Positions 25,441 to 37,430 of a DNA stretch of 64,000 nucleotides are shown piece after piece (position 1 is the stretch's first letter; every line of letters starts with the position of its first letter). This DNA comes from Sapria himalayana. Taxonomy: Eukaryota; Streptophyta; Magnoliopsida; Malpighiales; Rafflesiaceae. A program made the translations under genes and the position numbers. Below the pieces are notes generated by a model, which was not told the DNA's origin, ran no database searches, and saw only the letters and a program-made list of their open reading frames with translations. The stretch is from positions 1,503,898 through 1,567,897 of the forward strand of contig JAREIK010001718.1 in the NCBI GenBank assembly GCA_029783825.1, in the 5' to 3' direction.

Positions 25441-27507
25441 TAGCAAACCATGCAAACACTTCTACCATGAAAAACAAAAATGGCTCCTTGAATTAGCTGC
25501 CTCACATAACATTACTGGTGATCTTCAAAATGTATCTATTCATTTTTGAATATGATAGCACCAATAGAAATTAATTGGCAGGAAAAGAATACAATTTACA
25601 AAATTAGTGAGAATAGAATGAAAATTAATAGGCACATATGTCCTTCCACTTTCCACATCATGTTCATCTTAATCCCTCACTACTTTCACTTTCACTTGCC
25701 CCTATTCCTCTCCCTCCCTCCTCCTTATTTATGTCTCCCTCTACCCCATTATCTCTCTTCATTATCACCATCTCCATCCCTCCCTCACTCTCATTTCTTT
25801 CTCACTCCACTCATCATTTTCATCTCCTCAATCTTTTTTTTTACTTTGAAATTTTTTTTTTTATATTAAGACCATTTAACCTTGCAGACACAAACAAAAA
25901 ATACATTAGTTCAAGGGAATAATGTGATTCGACTTTCATCTATGAGTGGTGTATCTATTTCAATCTTATACTTTTCCACCATGTTCATTCAACATCTTTT
26001 GTATTTCTTATTCCTCTGCAATTTTGTAAAATGCCTTTTGGATATGTCTTAGAAGATTATCAAGTTTCTTTTGTGCATGTCCCATTTTGGTTTCTTTGGA
26101 GCAATGTTAAGAAAAGAAACATATCTGTTCTATAAAGATGGAGGTGTTACTTCCATTGGGTCTTCAAACTTGGGCAAGATTGGTGGAGTTACACGATCTT
26201 TTAGAGTGTCTTGACTTGAGGAACATAATTTTGAAATTTAATGACATAATTGTTTTGATTCTGAATTTCATTCCCACTATTTGTTTTATCTACTTGGAAT
26301 CATCCACATCTAGAGTGTTCAATAGTTATTGAGAAATTGTAAGAGCATTTAACTTCTGTCTTCATGTTGTAAATAATTTATAATAGAAAAATGTGCACCA
26401 CCTTGCTTGATCAAATGAGGTACCTAGTAATAAGCAATAGCATAGAAGAGAAGGTAGGCTTGTACAATGATCCATCTTCCTCAATCTTTCTCCAACATTT
26501 AAGAGACCTTTAAACAATGAGAGGGAGGGAGAAATATGAAGTATTCAAGGCATTTATGAAGATTAAAATCAATATAATCCTTTCCCATCAACTTTTATTG
26601 TCATTTACCATTCATACTAATTTTCTATCTTTTATTCTCTAAACATTAATTATCATTCTACAAAACTCTTAAATGTAATTCTCCATTAATTTTTATTTGT
26701 AAAGAGAAATAGCATTGTGCACAAAAAAGATGTTTTCTTAGTAAATAAGATTGAATCGAGATTTGATGACTAAAAATCAACAAAATTAAGGTGTTGAACG
26801 ATCTCACCATGGAAGCATATTGTATTTGCTTGAGTCAATACATTGGCCTATTCTATGATGACAACATGATCAAATTAACTAGCAAAATAGTTGTTTAAAT
26901 TATTTTAGCAAAGCAAATGAAACTTATTCTATAAAGTTCTTGTGTGCAATTCCTATTTATTACTAGTTTTTCTCTAGCTTTACTTCATTCCATTCACAAA
27001 TATCATTAGAATCATAGAAATATTTGTGTTCAATTTCTCATATATTTTTCCTTATCATAATTGTAGAGATAACACAACAAAAATTTAATTGAAACTCATA
27101 GTTAGGTCTCTATTTTATCTATTTATTCGACTAGAAGAGCATCAAATCTTGATGCCAATAGTCCAAGTTTTCTGAATATTTTATTATGATGAAACAATGT
27201 TATTCCTTTCATTACACACATCATCACCAAAAAAAAATTACGAGTTAGTAGAGTTTCTATATGTATTTTGATAAACAAAATGCAATGTCACTTTGTCATG
27301 CATCAAATCATGTAAAACAATAACTTTCTGTTGTTCTTGGATCCTTACATCTTCATTCTTTCTCTTGAGTTCCGCAACCAAAAAAAAATACAATGTGTTG
27401 CCCATGGTTTAGGTTGGCTTTATTTTTTGGAGTGATTGACATCATAATAAGCCGAGCCAAGGAATTGAAAGTAATAGAAATTGAGATTGTAGTAGTTATT
27501 GAGACTT
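25441..27507. other. Intergenic with a pyrimidine-rich tract
   Basis: A C/T-rich tract at about 25,670-25,870 makes spurious open frames rich in Ser, Pro and Leu. Nothing else is recognisable. Confidence 0.5.
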
Positions 27508-27510
27508 TAT
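27508..27510. repeat. Target-site duplication of CACTA-1 (left copy)
   Basis: TAT, identical to the three bases at 45,008-45,010 after the other end. Three bases is the CACTA superfamily length. Confidence 0.85.
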
Positions 27511-27527
27511 CACTACAAGAAAAATTC
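27511..27527 (+). repeat. CACTA-1 5' terminal inverted repeat
   Basis: CACTACAAGAAAAATTC. The first 14 bases match the inverse of the 3' end exactly, and the match extends by one single-base shift. Confidence 0.92.
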
Positions 27528-28325
27528 ATTTTAGCTAGAGAATTTTAGCTAGGGATCAATCCTTAGCTAAATTGTAATGGATTAGCAATGAAATAGCAAG
27601 AGATTAATATTCTTTTTTTCGAAAAAAAAATAGCAACGGATTAGCGAGGGAAAATTTTTCGTAAATTCTGTTAAAAAAATGTGGGGTATTTAACGACGGA
27701 AAATTTTCGTAAATTCCGTTCAAGAAAAGCACGGTTTTTAGCAACGGAATTAGCGACAGAATTTTCGTAAATTCCGCTCAAGAAAAGCAAAGAATTTAGA
27801 GATAGATTAGCGACGGAATATCCCTCGCTAATACTAGCCATTATTTAGCGACGGATTTGGCGAGAGATTTTTCCTTGCTAATAAAATTCATCATTTAGCA
27901 TCAGATTTAACAATGGATTTAACGACATAATTTCCCTTGCTGATAAAATTCATTATTTAGCAATGGATTTAGTGACAGAATTTCTCTTGCTAATAAAATC
28001 CATGATTTAGCAACAAATTCAATGACATAATTTATATTGCTAATAAAATTCATGATTTAGTGATGGGTTTAATAATAAAATTTTACTTGCTAATAAAATC
28101 CATGATTTAGTGACAGATTTAGCGCCAGAATTTCTCTTGCTAATAAAATCCATGATTTAGCGACGGATTTAGCAGTGGAATCCCTCTTGCTAATAAAATT
28201 CATGATTTAGTGACGGATTTTCTCGAGCTAATAAAATACGTAATATAGCGACGAATTTTTTCTACCTTATAAAATTCATAATTTATCTATGGATTTAGCG
28301 ACAGCATTTCCATAGCCAATATTTA
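27528..28325. repeat. CACTA-1 5' subterminal array, 50-bp period
   Basis: The landmark GCTAATAAAAT recurs at about 27,939 (as GCTGATAAAAT), 27,989, 28,039, 28,089, 28,139 and 28,189, exactly 50 bp apart, within units of the form TTTAGCGACGGATTTAGCG. Irregular units with TTTTCGTAAATTCCG lie closer to the terminus. In En/Spm such arrays bind the TNPA protein; the same role here is inferred from position. Confidence 0.85.
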
Positions 28326-31300
28326 ATTATATAAATTTTTTTATTTTTTATTTGTTTTTAATATTTTATTTATTTTTATTTATTAAATGTATGTTAATGG
28401 TCTATGGATGAGCAATCCTTGAAACATATATTCTTCTCGTAAAATCATAAAAAAATTATATTATAAATAAATAATTTAAAAAATATCAAAATACAAAAAA
28501 AATTATATATATTAATCAGGACTAAATTAACTATTTTTATGATGTATTAATTTTTTATAAAATTATACAAAAAAATTTTCTACAATTTTAAAATAAGAAA
28601 CTTAAAAATTTGTATTAAAGTAACATTAAATAATAAATTCAATAAGTATAATAATTTTTTTCTTTATTTTAAAAATTAAATTAACATATATTAAAATTTC
28701 TACTAATATAAATATAAATTAATTCATTGTATAATAAAATAGAAAATATTTTATAAATTATCTGAATTGATGAATAAACTAGTAAAAATTAATATTATTA
28801 TAAGTAAAAAAAATTTATTATTATCGAAAACTTTTAAATAAATAAATAATACAAAATTTATAATCTTGAAATATAATATAAATATAATTTTTTTAATAAA
28901 GTTAAAAGAAAATAAATTAATATTTATAAATAAATACATAGATATTTGCTCTTATAAAAATTTATACGAATTAAATAATTGAGTAATAATTTGACTATTA
29001 GCTTTTAACATTAAGTTTTTATTAAAATAATAAATATAACTTATTTTAATTATCTTCTCACTTTAATAATTTATTGAATTTTAAAAATTATTAATAATAT
29101 CAAATAATATGAAATTTCATGCCTTTAGAATTATTTCATATTATCTTCGTATAAATTATAATGAATTCTTAAATATTTATAATGATAAAATATAAATTTT
29201 TATATATTTTTACACATTAATAGTATTTTATAACTATTAGGCGAGTGACTAGAAGACATATTATCTTTTCATTTATGTCTTATTATATGGAGTTTGTTAA
29301 TTTTGTACCTATTTGATATTTTTTTATAAGGCTAATCATATTTTTTTTATTGTTTATATATTTATTGTTTATATTAATATTATAATAAAAAATTTTAAGG
29401 TGTTTATTTTTTATTTGTACCCTGCAACATGCACATTAATTTTGTTCGAAAAAAATTTTATAGTGAATAAAATTAATTAGTCTTTTTGATTATATATATA
29501 TATATTATTTATTTATTTAAATTTTTAAAAATTAAAAATATAAAAAATTTGATAATATTTACAATGTGATTATCTTCTTCGACACCGATGCTTTAGTGAC
29601 GCGAACCTCCGCGGAAGGCCATCCATCCCTCGACACTGACGCTTCAACATATATTTGATTTCGAGGTTTAAGTTTTAATTTTTATTTTATTTGAGGTACA
29701 TTTTATACATTTATTCTTCATCGATTAACTTAATTAAGCTTATGCGTATTGATTCTGTTATTTATTGTTTCCAAAATTCTTCTTTTTTATTCACCGTGGT
29801 GTTCTTGGATTATGTATATATACTCAATCATATACATACTTCATGCATTTGTGATATAATGCGTTATCATTGTGTAATTTTTGATGGTACACAGTAGGTA
29901 TGCCGAATTAAAAAATTGTTCAATATAAATAACTACATACTGTATTCAAAAATAGTATACATAAATATAAATTTGCTTTAAATAAGTGTGTTTAAACATA
30001 ACTATATATATATATATATAACTATAAAAAAAGTATACATAAACTATTTAAACATAATTATATCTATCATTTTTTTATTACCATAGATGTGAAAGGAAAA
30101 ATTGTTATGCATTGTTTGGGCATGTTGGTATTAAGTGGGTGAACTTCTTTATCATGGCTTGGGTGATTTTGATGCTATAGTTTGTTGGTATCTTTTTTTT
30201 GTTATGGTTATAAATATTTCTATTTAAAACTTCAATTTTTCATGGCACATTACTAATGTTTTTGTTCATGGGGGTTCCTAAGTGAGGAGCACGAAACAAA
30301 AATGTATATGAATTCTTAATTTATTATCTATATTGCATGAAGAGCACAAAGAAGATGATTCTAATAATTATTCTAAAAAATAAATTTTTTAAAATAATTA
30401 TTCAAAAACAAATAGTTTTAATTTGTATTTTGCTATTTTGTGAATGATAAAATGAGAGTGTGTGTATGATCATAGTTTGTGTTATTTATGGTAAGTTTTT
30501 TAGCAATGTATTTTTTGATAGTGTAAGTTTTTTGTTGTGTTCGTTTATTTTATGATAGTGTGTATATGTGTTTAATAATTTTTGCATTATTAAAAATACT
30601 ATGTGCTATGCATTTAACTTCATTTCTGAAAAATCTAGAAAAGCCATTTTGGTTAATCGGTTCATAATTTTTGTAGTGTGTATGTGCGTGCGTGTGTGTG
30701 TAATAAAAATAATGTGAATATATATATATATTCTATTTATTAATTCAACTCTATTAAATATAGTTTGGAAAAATGAAAAATAATTGTATCATTTAATTCA
30801 AAATTGTCATATTTAATTAACTAGTTTGGTATTTGAGCTATAATATTTTTCAAATAGGCTTGAAACCCATTGATGGTTATCTTTTGAGATTAGAAGGCAT
30901 ATCAATTGAATATTCATGGCTTTGCTTGCTCTATTGATTTGTTGTTGTTAGGTAACCAAACTTTTTGATTGATTAATCTTTTCATAGAGAAAATATTATC
31001 ATCAAAGAAGACAAGTTAGTCTTTCAAGCCCTTAGTATCTCCAATTGAGATGAATTGTAAAACATATATTACCAACCTCAAGACTATTTACCCTGTAAAA
31101 ATATATATATTGATGTTGTATCATGGTTGATGTGTGAGATACATATATCAATATGCTCTATCAAATCAAGGAAGTTGTCAACAATGGCAAATCAACCACT
31201 CAAACATATGCTCTAACAAATGGATTTCTATATGTTGTAAGTTGATACTCATCTATTATTAATCTTGTACAATTGGTAATTAATCTACCCTTTATACTCT

Positions 31301-31934
31301 AATTGCAATTAGATACTCATCTATTAGTATGATTTCTCAATTGAACTATAATCTATGCTTTTATCTTTGATTAATGAGAAAATATAATGGAATATACTAT
31401 TGACCATGTTAATGATAAAGCATAAAGAAATATTATCTCATCTATAAATGATCATTCTTTTTTGAAAGTAGATACTCATTTGTGGTAGTAGCAGTACAAG
31501 AAGAAGAAGTAGAAAAAGATGGAGAAGAAGCAGTAAGAGAATGAGAAAAAGTTTAAGATGATGAAGAAATTAGAGTAGCCTTATAGCTCTTAAGTAGCAA
31601 TTACATGCATAACAAGAAATCCTAATGACCCTAATCTTCAAATAGAAAAAATTATTAAGCTTGCATCTCTTAAATTACAATACAAAATAACAAAAAAAAT
31701 TTAATAATATGCATTGATACCACTAAAAGGTAGGAATATTGCTCTGAGAAGTATTTTCTTAAATTAGTTCAATTTTAAAATTTTATTAAATAGATTTTTT
31801 TGACAATGAAAGTACTATTCTTTATAATTTGTTGCATTCAAAAACAACACTAATTTTTTTCTAACTTTGCAAAAAAAAATGAAATTCCTCCACAACATTA
31901 ATAATAATAATAATACTTAATATTTTCATCCTTA

Positions 31935-31979
<45 letters not shown>

Positions 31980-32700
31980 TATAATGGATAATTATGTTAT
32001 GGAATCCAAAAAAAATATCTATGATTTGGGTTATATTTTAGTATCTATATTCAGATACTCATAATTATCCCAATATAATTAAAAAAAAACATTATGCATA
32101 AACTCATTTCAGCTTACTTAGTATGCAAAAACGAGTTTATGCATATGTTTATGCATACAAAGTATTTATAAACTCCATATGCATATGCTTTTGTTTATGA
32201 AATAATGAGTTTCTACATAAACTCATATGAATTTGGAAGACCCAAATCATATGAATAAAGGAAGGTAATTATCAGTATATGAATTTGGAAGACCCAAATC
32301 ATAAATATTTTGGATTTGGGTCACCAAATGTTATATTAAAATTAAAAATTGTAAAAAAAATATAATTATTTTCAATCTGGTTCCCCTTAACATTTTTCCT
32401 ATAATATTATAACTTTTATCCACTTTTGTTGCACTGAAATGCATCAACTTTGTTTATCTCACATAAGTTTTTAAAAAATTTAAATCTAAAATAATAGTTT
32501 CAGAAATCAAAAATCAATTTTTGATTCTCATAGAGTTAACCAAAATATACTTCTTCAAAAAACAAATTATAGGTTCAAACCCAGGGTTTACACTCATTTA
32601 ATGATGTCACCAACCATCCAACTAATAACTTCTTAGATATCTTGGATTCAAAATCTTTATCATGATAATGCAAGTAAGATTTGATTATTTTAAGTGTTTA
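28326..32700. other. CACTA-1 left internal AT-rich region, non-coding
   Basis: The segment 28,326-29,500 is clearly similar to 49,690-50,880 in CACTA-2. The stretch 29,570-29,900 also corresponds to 50,940-51,240 (both contain TTTGAGGTACATTTT and GCGTATTGATTCTGTTA). The remainder, about 29.9-32.7 kb, has no counterpart that I could align. It contains (AC)18 at 31,939-31,975, a purine-rich patch at about 31,488-31,560 and a short direct repeat at 32.2 kb. No coding sequence was recognised. Confidence 0.6.
32226..32305. repeat. 26-bp direct repeat, two copies 52 bp apart
   Basis: TATGAATTTGGAAGACCCAA plus six further identical bases occurs at about 32,227 and again at about 32,279, followed by an inverse GATTTGGGTC near 32,313. 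It may be the remnant of a small inverted-repeat element. Confidence 0.6.
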
Positions 32701-33488
32701 GAATTATGAGTATTTGTGTAACTATATGTATACCTACATGTAACTATATTTATAATTACATGTATAATCACATACAATATTATATTTAACTATATATGTA
32801 TAACTATGTATAAATATTTGTATAATTATATAACACTCTAAAACATTAAATATAACTATATTTATAACTATGTATACATATATGTAAATCTATATATTTA
32901 TTGATAACATTATATATTTGTGTATAACTATTTGTATGAATATATTTATATATAACTATATGTTTAAATATATAAAAATATTGATAGCTATATATACTAT
33001 ATGTATAATAACATATAACTATAAATAATTATATATTATTATATATTTAACTATAACAGCTTTATACATAACTATATTTAAATATATAATTTACATCTTA
33101 TATTTAATATACATTTGTATATATTAATATATAAAAATGTATTTTACTATATCTATACCTATACATATCTATATGTATAAATATATAAAATTATATGAAT
33201 AAATATATATACCTGCATGTATAAATATAAGTATAACTATATATGTAACTAAATGTATAACCACATGTAACTATATTTATAATTACATGTATTAAAACAT
33301 AAAACATTATGTTTAATTATATGTGTATATATATAAATATTTTATAAAACTAAATAAAATTTTATATAATTAAATATAACTATATTTTTAACTATTTATA
33401 CATATATGTATGTATACGTATATGTAAATCTATATATTTGTTTATAACATTGTATATATTTATGTATGACTAAATATAACTACTCGTA

Positions 33489-33526
<38 letters not shown>

Positions 33527-33642
33527 TACATCTTTAATAATATATAAAATTTCATAACTATATATATTATATGTATAATAACATATAACTATAAATAATT
33601 CTATCTTATTATATGTATAACTATAAAAACTTTATACATAAC

Positions 33643-33673
<31 letters not shown>

Positions 33674-34105
33674 CAACATGTATTTAATATACATTTTTAT
33701 ATATTAGTATAAAAATTATATTTTAGTATATCCATACCTATACATAACTATATGTAAAAATATAAGTTTAACCATACGTGTAACTATATATATAACCACA
33801 TGTAACTATATTTATAATTATATGTATACAAACATACAACATAATGTTTAATTAAATGTGGATAACTATATATAAATATTTGTATAACAATAAAAAATTG
33901 TATATAAATAAATATAACTTTATTTTTAATTATGTATACATATATGCATACATATATGTAAATCTATATAATTGTTGATAACTTTGTATACATTCATTTA
34001 TATTTACTTATTACTACTTGTAAGCATATATTTATATATAATTATATGTTAAACTAAATGTAACTATTTATAACTACATTTACTATATGTATCCTAACAT
34101 ATAAT
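32700..34105. repeat. AT-rich tandem array, about 530-bp higher-order unit (CACTA-1)
   Basis: The landmark ACATGTAACTATATTTATAA recurs at about 32,736, 33,263 and 33,798, giving units of about 530 bp made of TATAACTATATGTA-like words. The same array, with more units, occurs at 57,600-61,230 in CACTA-2, also directly before the TNP2 upstream region. Confidence 0.85.
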
Positions 34106-34109
34106 TATA

Positions 34110-34512
34110 TATGGGGTAATGCTATTTTGTTGCGCCAACTTGAAATAAAACAGCTAATGATATAATATTTACAATATGTAAGCACATAGCACGAGAGTAT
34201 CCATTGATCAGGCTCATATATGGTATAATACAAATAAGGGTTGTACTCTTACCAAATCCCAGCCCTTGGGCCTCGGGATCAAATATGAACTTATGTATAA
34301 CGAAAAATATAATATTTGATAGGTTTGTACTGAAGAACTTATATTTTCTTTTTTATAATTCTTCATTCTAACACTGCACTCTCTATGTGTCTCTCTCTCC
34401 CTCTATAATTCTTTTAGTCATTCTCTTCCTCTTTTTCTTTGTGTCACACTCTATCTCGTGTTATTTTTTTCTGGCTCTTCTTTCTTGCTTGTTCTCTCTC
34501 TCTCTCTCTCCA

Positions 34513-34553
<41 letters not shown>

Positions 34554-34994
34554 CCTTCCTCCCTCTCTCCCTCACTCCCTCTCTCTTTCCCCCCTCTCTC
34601 CCTTTCGCCTTTTCTCTCCCACTCTCTCCCTCCTTTTCTCTCCATCTTTCTCTCCCTCCTTTTCTCTCCCTCCTTTTCTCTCCATCTCTCTCTCTCTCTC
34701 CCTCTCCTCCTTCAAACATTAAATGTATTTTTTTTGCTTTCATTTCTTGAACATTATTGTACTTTGTACCCTTGTCCAGTATAACTGTGATATCTTTTAA
34801 TCTTTATCGTGCTAAAAATTATGTTATCTATTAATCTAGATTGTGCAAACGACTTGCCTCGATATTCATGATATATAAATTTTAAATATTCATCTGTAAG
34901 TAATTTTATTTTATTCTTTTTATATTTTGATGTAATAGAATGTTTTATTTATATTAATAATTGAGTATTTTTTTTGTAAATAAAATAGGGTAAA
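34110..34994 (+). promoter_or_regulatory. Conserved TNP2 upstream region with long CT-rich tract (CACTA-1)
   Basis: Sequence from about 34,110 to the TNP2 start is strongly conserved with 61,232-62,132 in CACTA-2. It includes ACTTGAAATAAAACAGCTAA and a following GTAAGCACATAGCA. A pyrimidine tract (CT repeats) spans about 34,385-34,710. Conservation next to the gene suggests promoter and 5' untranslated sequence; no TATA box was singled out. The apparent open frames on both strands of the CT tract are low-complexity artefacts. Confidence 0.5.
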
Positions 34995-37325
34995 ATGAGC
35001 TCAAATCGTTAGATGTACAAAAGGGTTATTAAAGGATTTTTGAATAAAGATTTTTTGACTGGGCTTGAAACTTTCATCAATTTTGCATGTAGTCAATCGA
35101 GATTGAATGATGGAGAAAAAATTAAGTGTCCATGTAATCATCGAAAGTGTCAGAATATCCTTTTTCGTGATGCAAGCACTATAAGATATCATTTGAAAAA
35201 ATATGGTTTTGTGCCAAATTATTTTGTTTGGATTTATCAAGGGGAAAGTACAAAGGCTCTGAATATTGACCAAAATGAGGGTATTGAATCATTTGCTTGT
35301 GGTGAAGAATCATCAACCACATACCATAAAATGATCATGGAAGCTGCTGGTCCTGACTTCAATATGGATTACATGGATGAACTACCTAATCTTGAAGCTC
35401 CGAAATTTTATGAAATACTTAAAGCTGCAAATAAAGAGTTGTGGCTCGATTGTAAAACACATTCACAATTGTCACTTGTGGCTCGACTAATGAGCATTAA
35501 GTCAGAAAATCATGTCTGAGAAATTATTTGATCAAGTGACAAAACTGATGAAGGATATTGTTCCGGATAATAATTTGATCACTAATAACTTTTACAACAC
35601 TAAGAAGTTACTACGAGGAATGAGTCTTACCAGAAGAAAAAATTGATTGTTTTTTAAATGGATGCATGTTATATTGGGGCAGTGAAAGTGATTTAATTAG
35701 CTGCAAGTTTTGTGACAATCCTCGATTTAGGAAGGCACCTCGTGCTATAGAAACGCAAATAAAATTGAAGGTTGTCTTTAAGAAGATATATTATTTTCCA
35801 TTAATTCCTCAATTATAGAGACAATATGCATCAAATGCTACAACAAATGATATGAAGTGGCATTCCGAGTATGCGGTTGAAGAAGGGGTAATGTGTCATC
35901 CATCAGATTCACCTGCTTGGAAGTAATTTAAGTATATTTATCAAGATTTTGTAGTAGAAAGTTGAAATGTGAGATTGAGTCTTTACACTGTTGGATTTCA
36001 GCCACATAGGCAATCTGGACAATAGTATTCAACATGGCCAGTGACAGTGACACCTTATAACTTGCCTCCGTGGTTGTGTATGAATGAGCAATATACGTTT
36101 TTGTTAATATTGGTTTCAGGGCCAAAAAATTTGAAAGACATGCTGGATGTTTTCTTACAGCCTCTTATTTCAGAGTTAAATCATTTATGGGATGTTGGCA
36201 TGAATATATATGATATCTCAAAGAAGCAAATTTTATTATGCAGGTAGCCCTTATGTGGACGGTAAGTGACTTTCCTACATATTCAATGTTGTTTGGCTGG
36301 AGTACCGTAGGACGATTCGCATGCCCATATTGCATGACAAATTCTGATGTATTTACCCTCAAATTTAGTGGTAAATAGTCATGGTTTGATAACCATCGTA
36401 AATTTCTACCTACAAATCATCTATTTCGAAGAAATAAAACTATGATGACAGTTGCACCAGCTATTCGTTCAAGAGCTGATATTATTACAGAGATTCATAG
36501 TTTGGGTTTGAAGAAGGTAACTGAAAATAATGCTACTAGAAGTAATTGGCCAATAGACAAATTATTTGGGTAGAGGAAACATAGTATATTTTGGGACTTG
36601 TCCTATTGGAAGTCCAATTTAATTCATCATAACTTAGATATAATGCATATTAAAAAAAATATTTTTGACAATGTATTCAACACTTTCCTTAATATATATG
36701 GAAAAATAAAAGACACTTTAAAATCAAGACAATAGCTTAGAGGTGTCAAACGGGACGTGCGGGCTGGCCCGGCCCATTTTTTTCAGGCCCGACCGTGCTT
36801 TCGTGCTTGGCTAGGCACAACATGGTTACTGTACCATGTCGTGCCTGTCCCGGCATGGTTTTGTGGGGGTTCAGCCCGGCACGGCCCGCGACACGATCCG
36901 CCTGGTTCGAACTGGTTGGGCCGAACCCTAAATTAAAAAAAATTAGGTTTTCGGTGCGCGCCGTCGCACCGAACCCCTAATTTAAAAATATTAGGGTTTT
37001 GAAGCACCCGAAACCCTAATTTAAAAAAAAATTAGGATTTGGGCACGCCCAAAACCCTAATTTTTTAAAAAAATTGATTTCGGCATGGTGTCGTACCAAT
37101 GGGCCATGGTACCATGCCGGGCCAAGTATGACACGAGGCCTAGTTGTTCTTGGCACGACAGGGCACAATTTTGCCGTGGTTGGGCACGACACGAGCACGG
37201 GCACGAAAAATTCCATGCTGGGCCGGCCCAGCACGGCCGAATCATGTCGTGCCTCATGCTGGGCAGGGCTAGCCCGACCCGGTTGACACCTCTACAAGAG
37301 CTGAATGTTACTATTAGTGGTTTTT
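34995..37325 (+). pseudogene. TNP2-type CACTA transposase, broken and 3'-truncated (CACTA-1)
   Basis: The ATG at 34,995 starts MSSNR, then TAG at 35,010-35,012 replaces the usual Trp before MYKR. An N-terminal transposase-associated zinc motif follows (CPCNHRKC, then YHLKKYGFVPNYFVW). Downstream come the tnp2 family landmarks: LFDQVTKLMKDI after a 1-base deletion near 35,506, a second frameshift near 35,627, CAG to TAG at 35,816, HPSDSPAWK, VTPYNLPPWLCMNEQYTFL, GPKNLKDMLDVFLQPL, the DISKKQ region, GRFACPYCMTNSD, WFDNHRKFLP, and DLSYWKSNLIHHNLDIMHI near 36.6 kb. The frame is then split by the MITE at 36,738-37,294. Homology ends about 30 bp beyond it, so the C-terminal half of the protein is deleted. 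The catalytic protein of CACTA excision and insertion would act in the nucleus; this copy cannot work. Confidence 0.92.
36738..37294. mobile_element. hAT MITE (Dart-like ends), 557 bp, inside TNP2
   Basis: It begins TAGAGGTGTCAAACGGG and ends GGTTGACACCTCTA. The flanks CAATAGCT (36,730-36,737) and CAAGAGCT (37,295-37,302) match at 7 of 8 bases, the hAT duplication length. The interior has GC-rich GGCACGAC-type subterminal repeats. It also has three to four hairpins of the form AACCCTAATTTAAAAA with its inverse between 36,920 and 37,078. No coding capacity is present. The uninterrupted CACTA-2 gene shows the empty site near 63,890. Confidence 0.92.
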
Positions 37326-37430
37326 TTATATATTGTTATGATTTGTTTGTTTTCTATGATATTTATTTATTTGTACAATTTTGTTCTATCTCACAAGTGT
37401 TCGACTATAATTACAAAAGTTTTCAAGAAA

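Noticed and set aside
27528..28325. CRISPR-like regular array
   Set aside because: Repeats have no unique spacers, lie at the ends of CACTA elements and belong to a plant genome. They are subterminal transposon repeats.
32700..34105. Centromeric or other satellite DNA
   Set aside because: The array has only a few units and is confined to one position in the two CACTA elements, so it is an internal element repeat and not a chromosomal satellite.
34387..34784. Open frames of about 100 codons on both strands, rich in Ser/Leu/Pro or Glu/Arg/Lys
   Set aside because: They are translations of a CT microsatellite tract. All frames of a (CT)n repeat stay open, and the same happens at 61,510-61,927.
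35001..35273. Minus-strand frames over the TNP2 N-terminus (also at 62,181-62,414)
   Set aside because: They are antisense shadows of the transposase. Conservation follows the plus-strand protein.
36920..37078. AAACCCTAA motifs resembling plant telomere repeat
   Set aside because: The motifs occur singly within hairpins about 40 bp apart inside the MITE and never as tandem TTTAGGG, so this is not an interstitial telomere.
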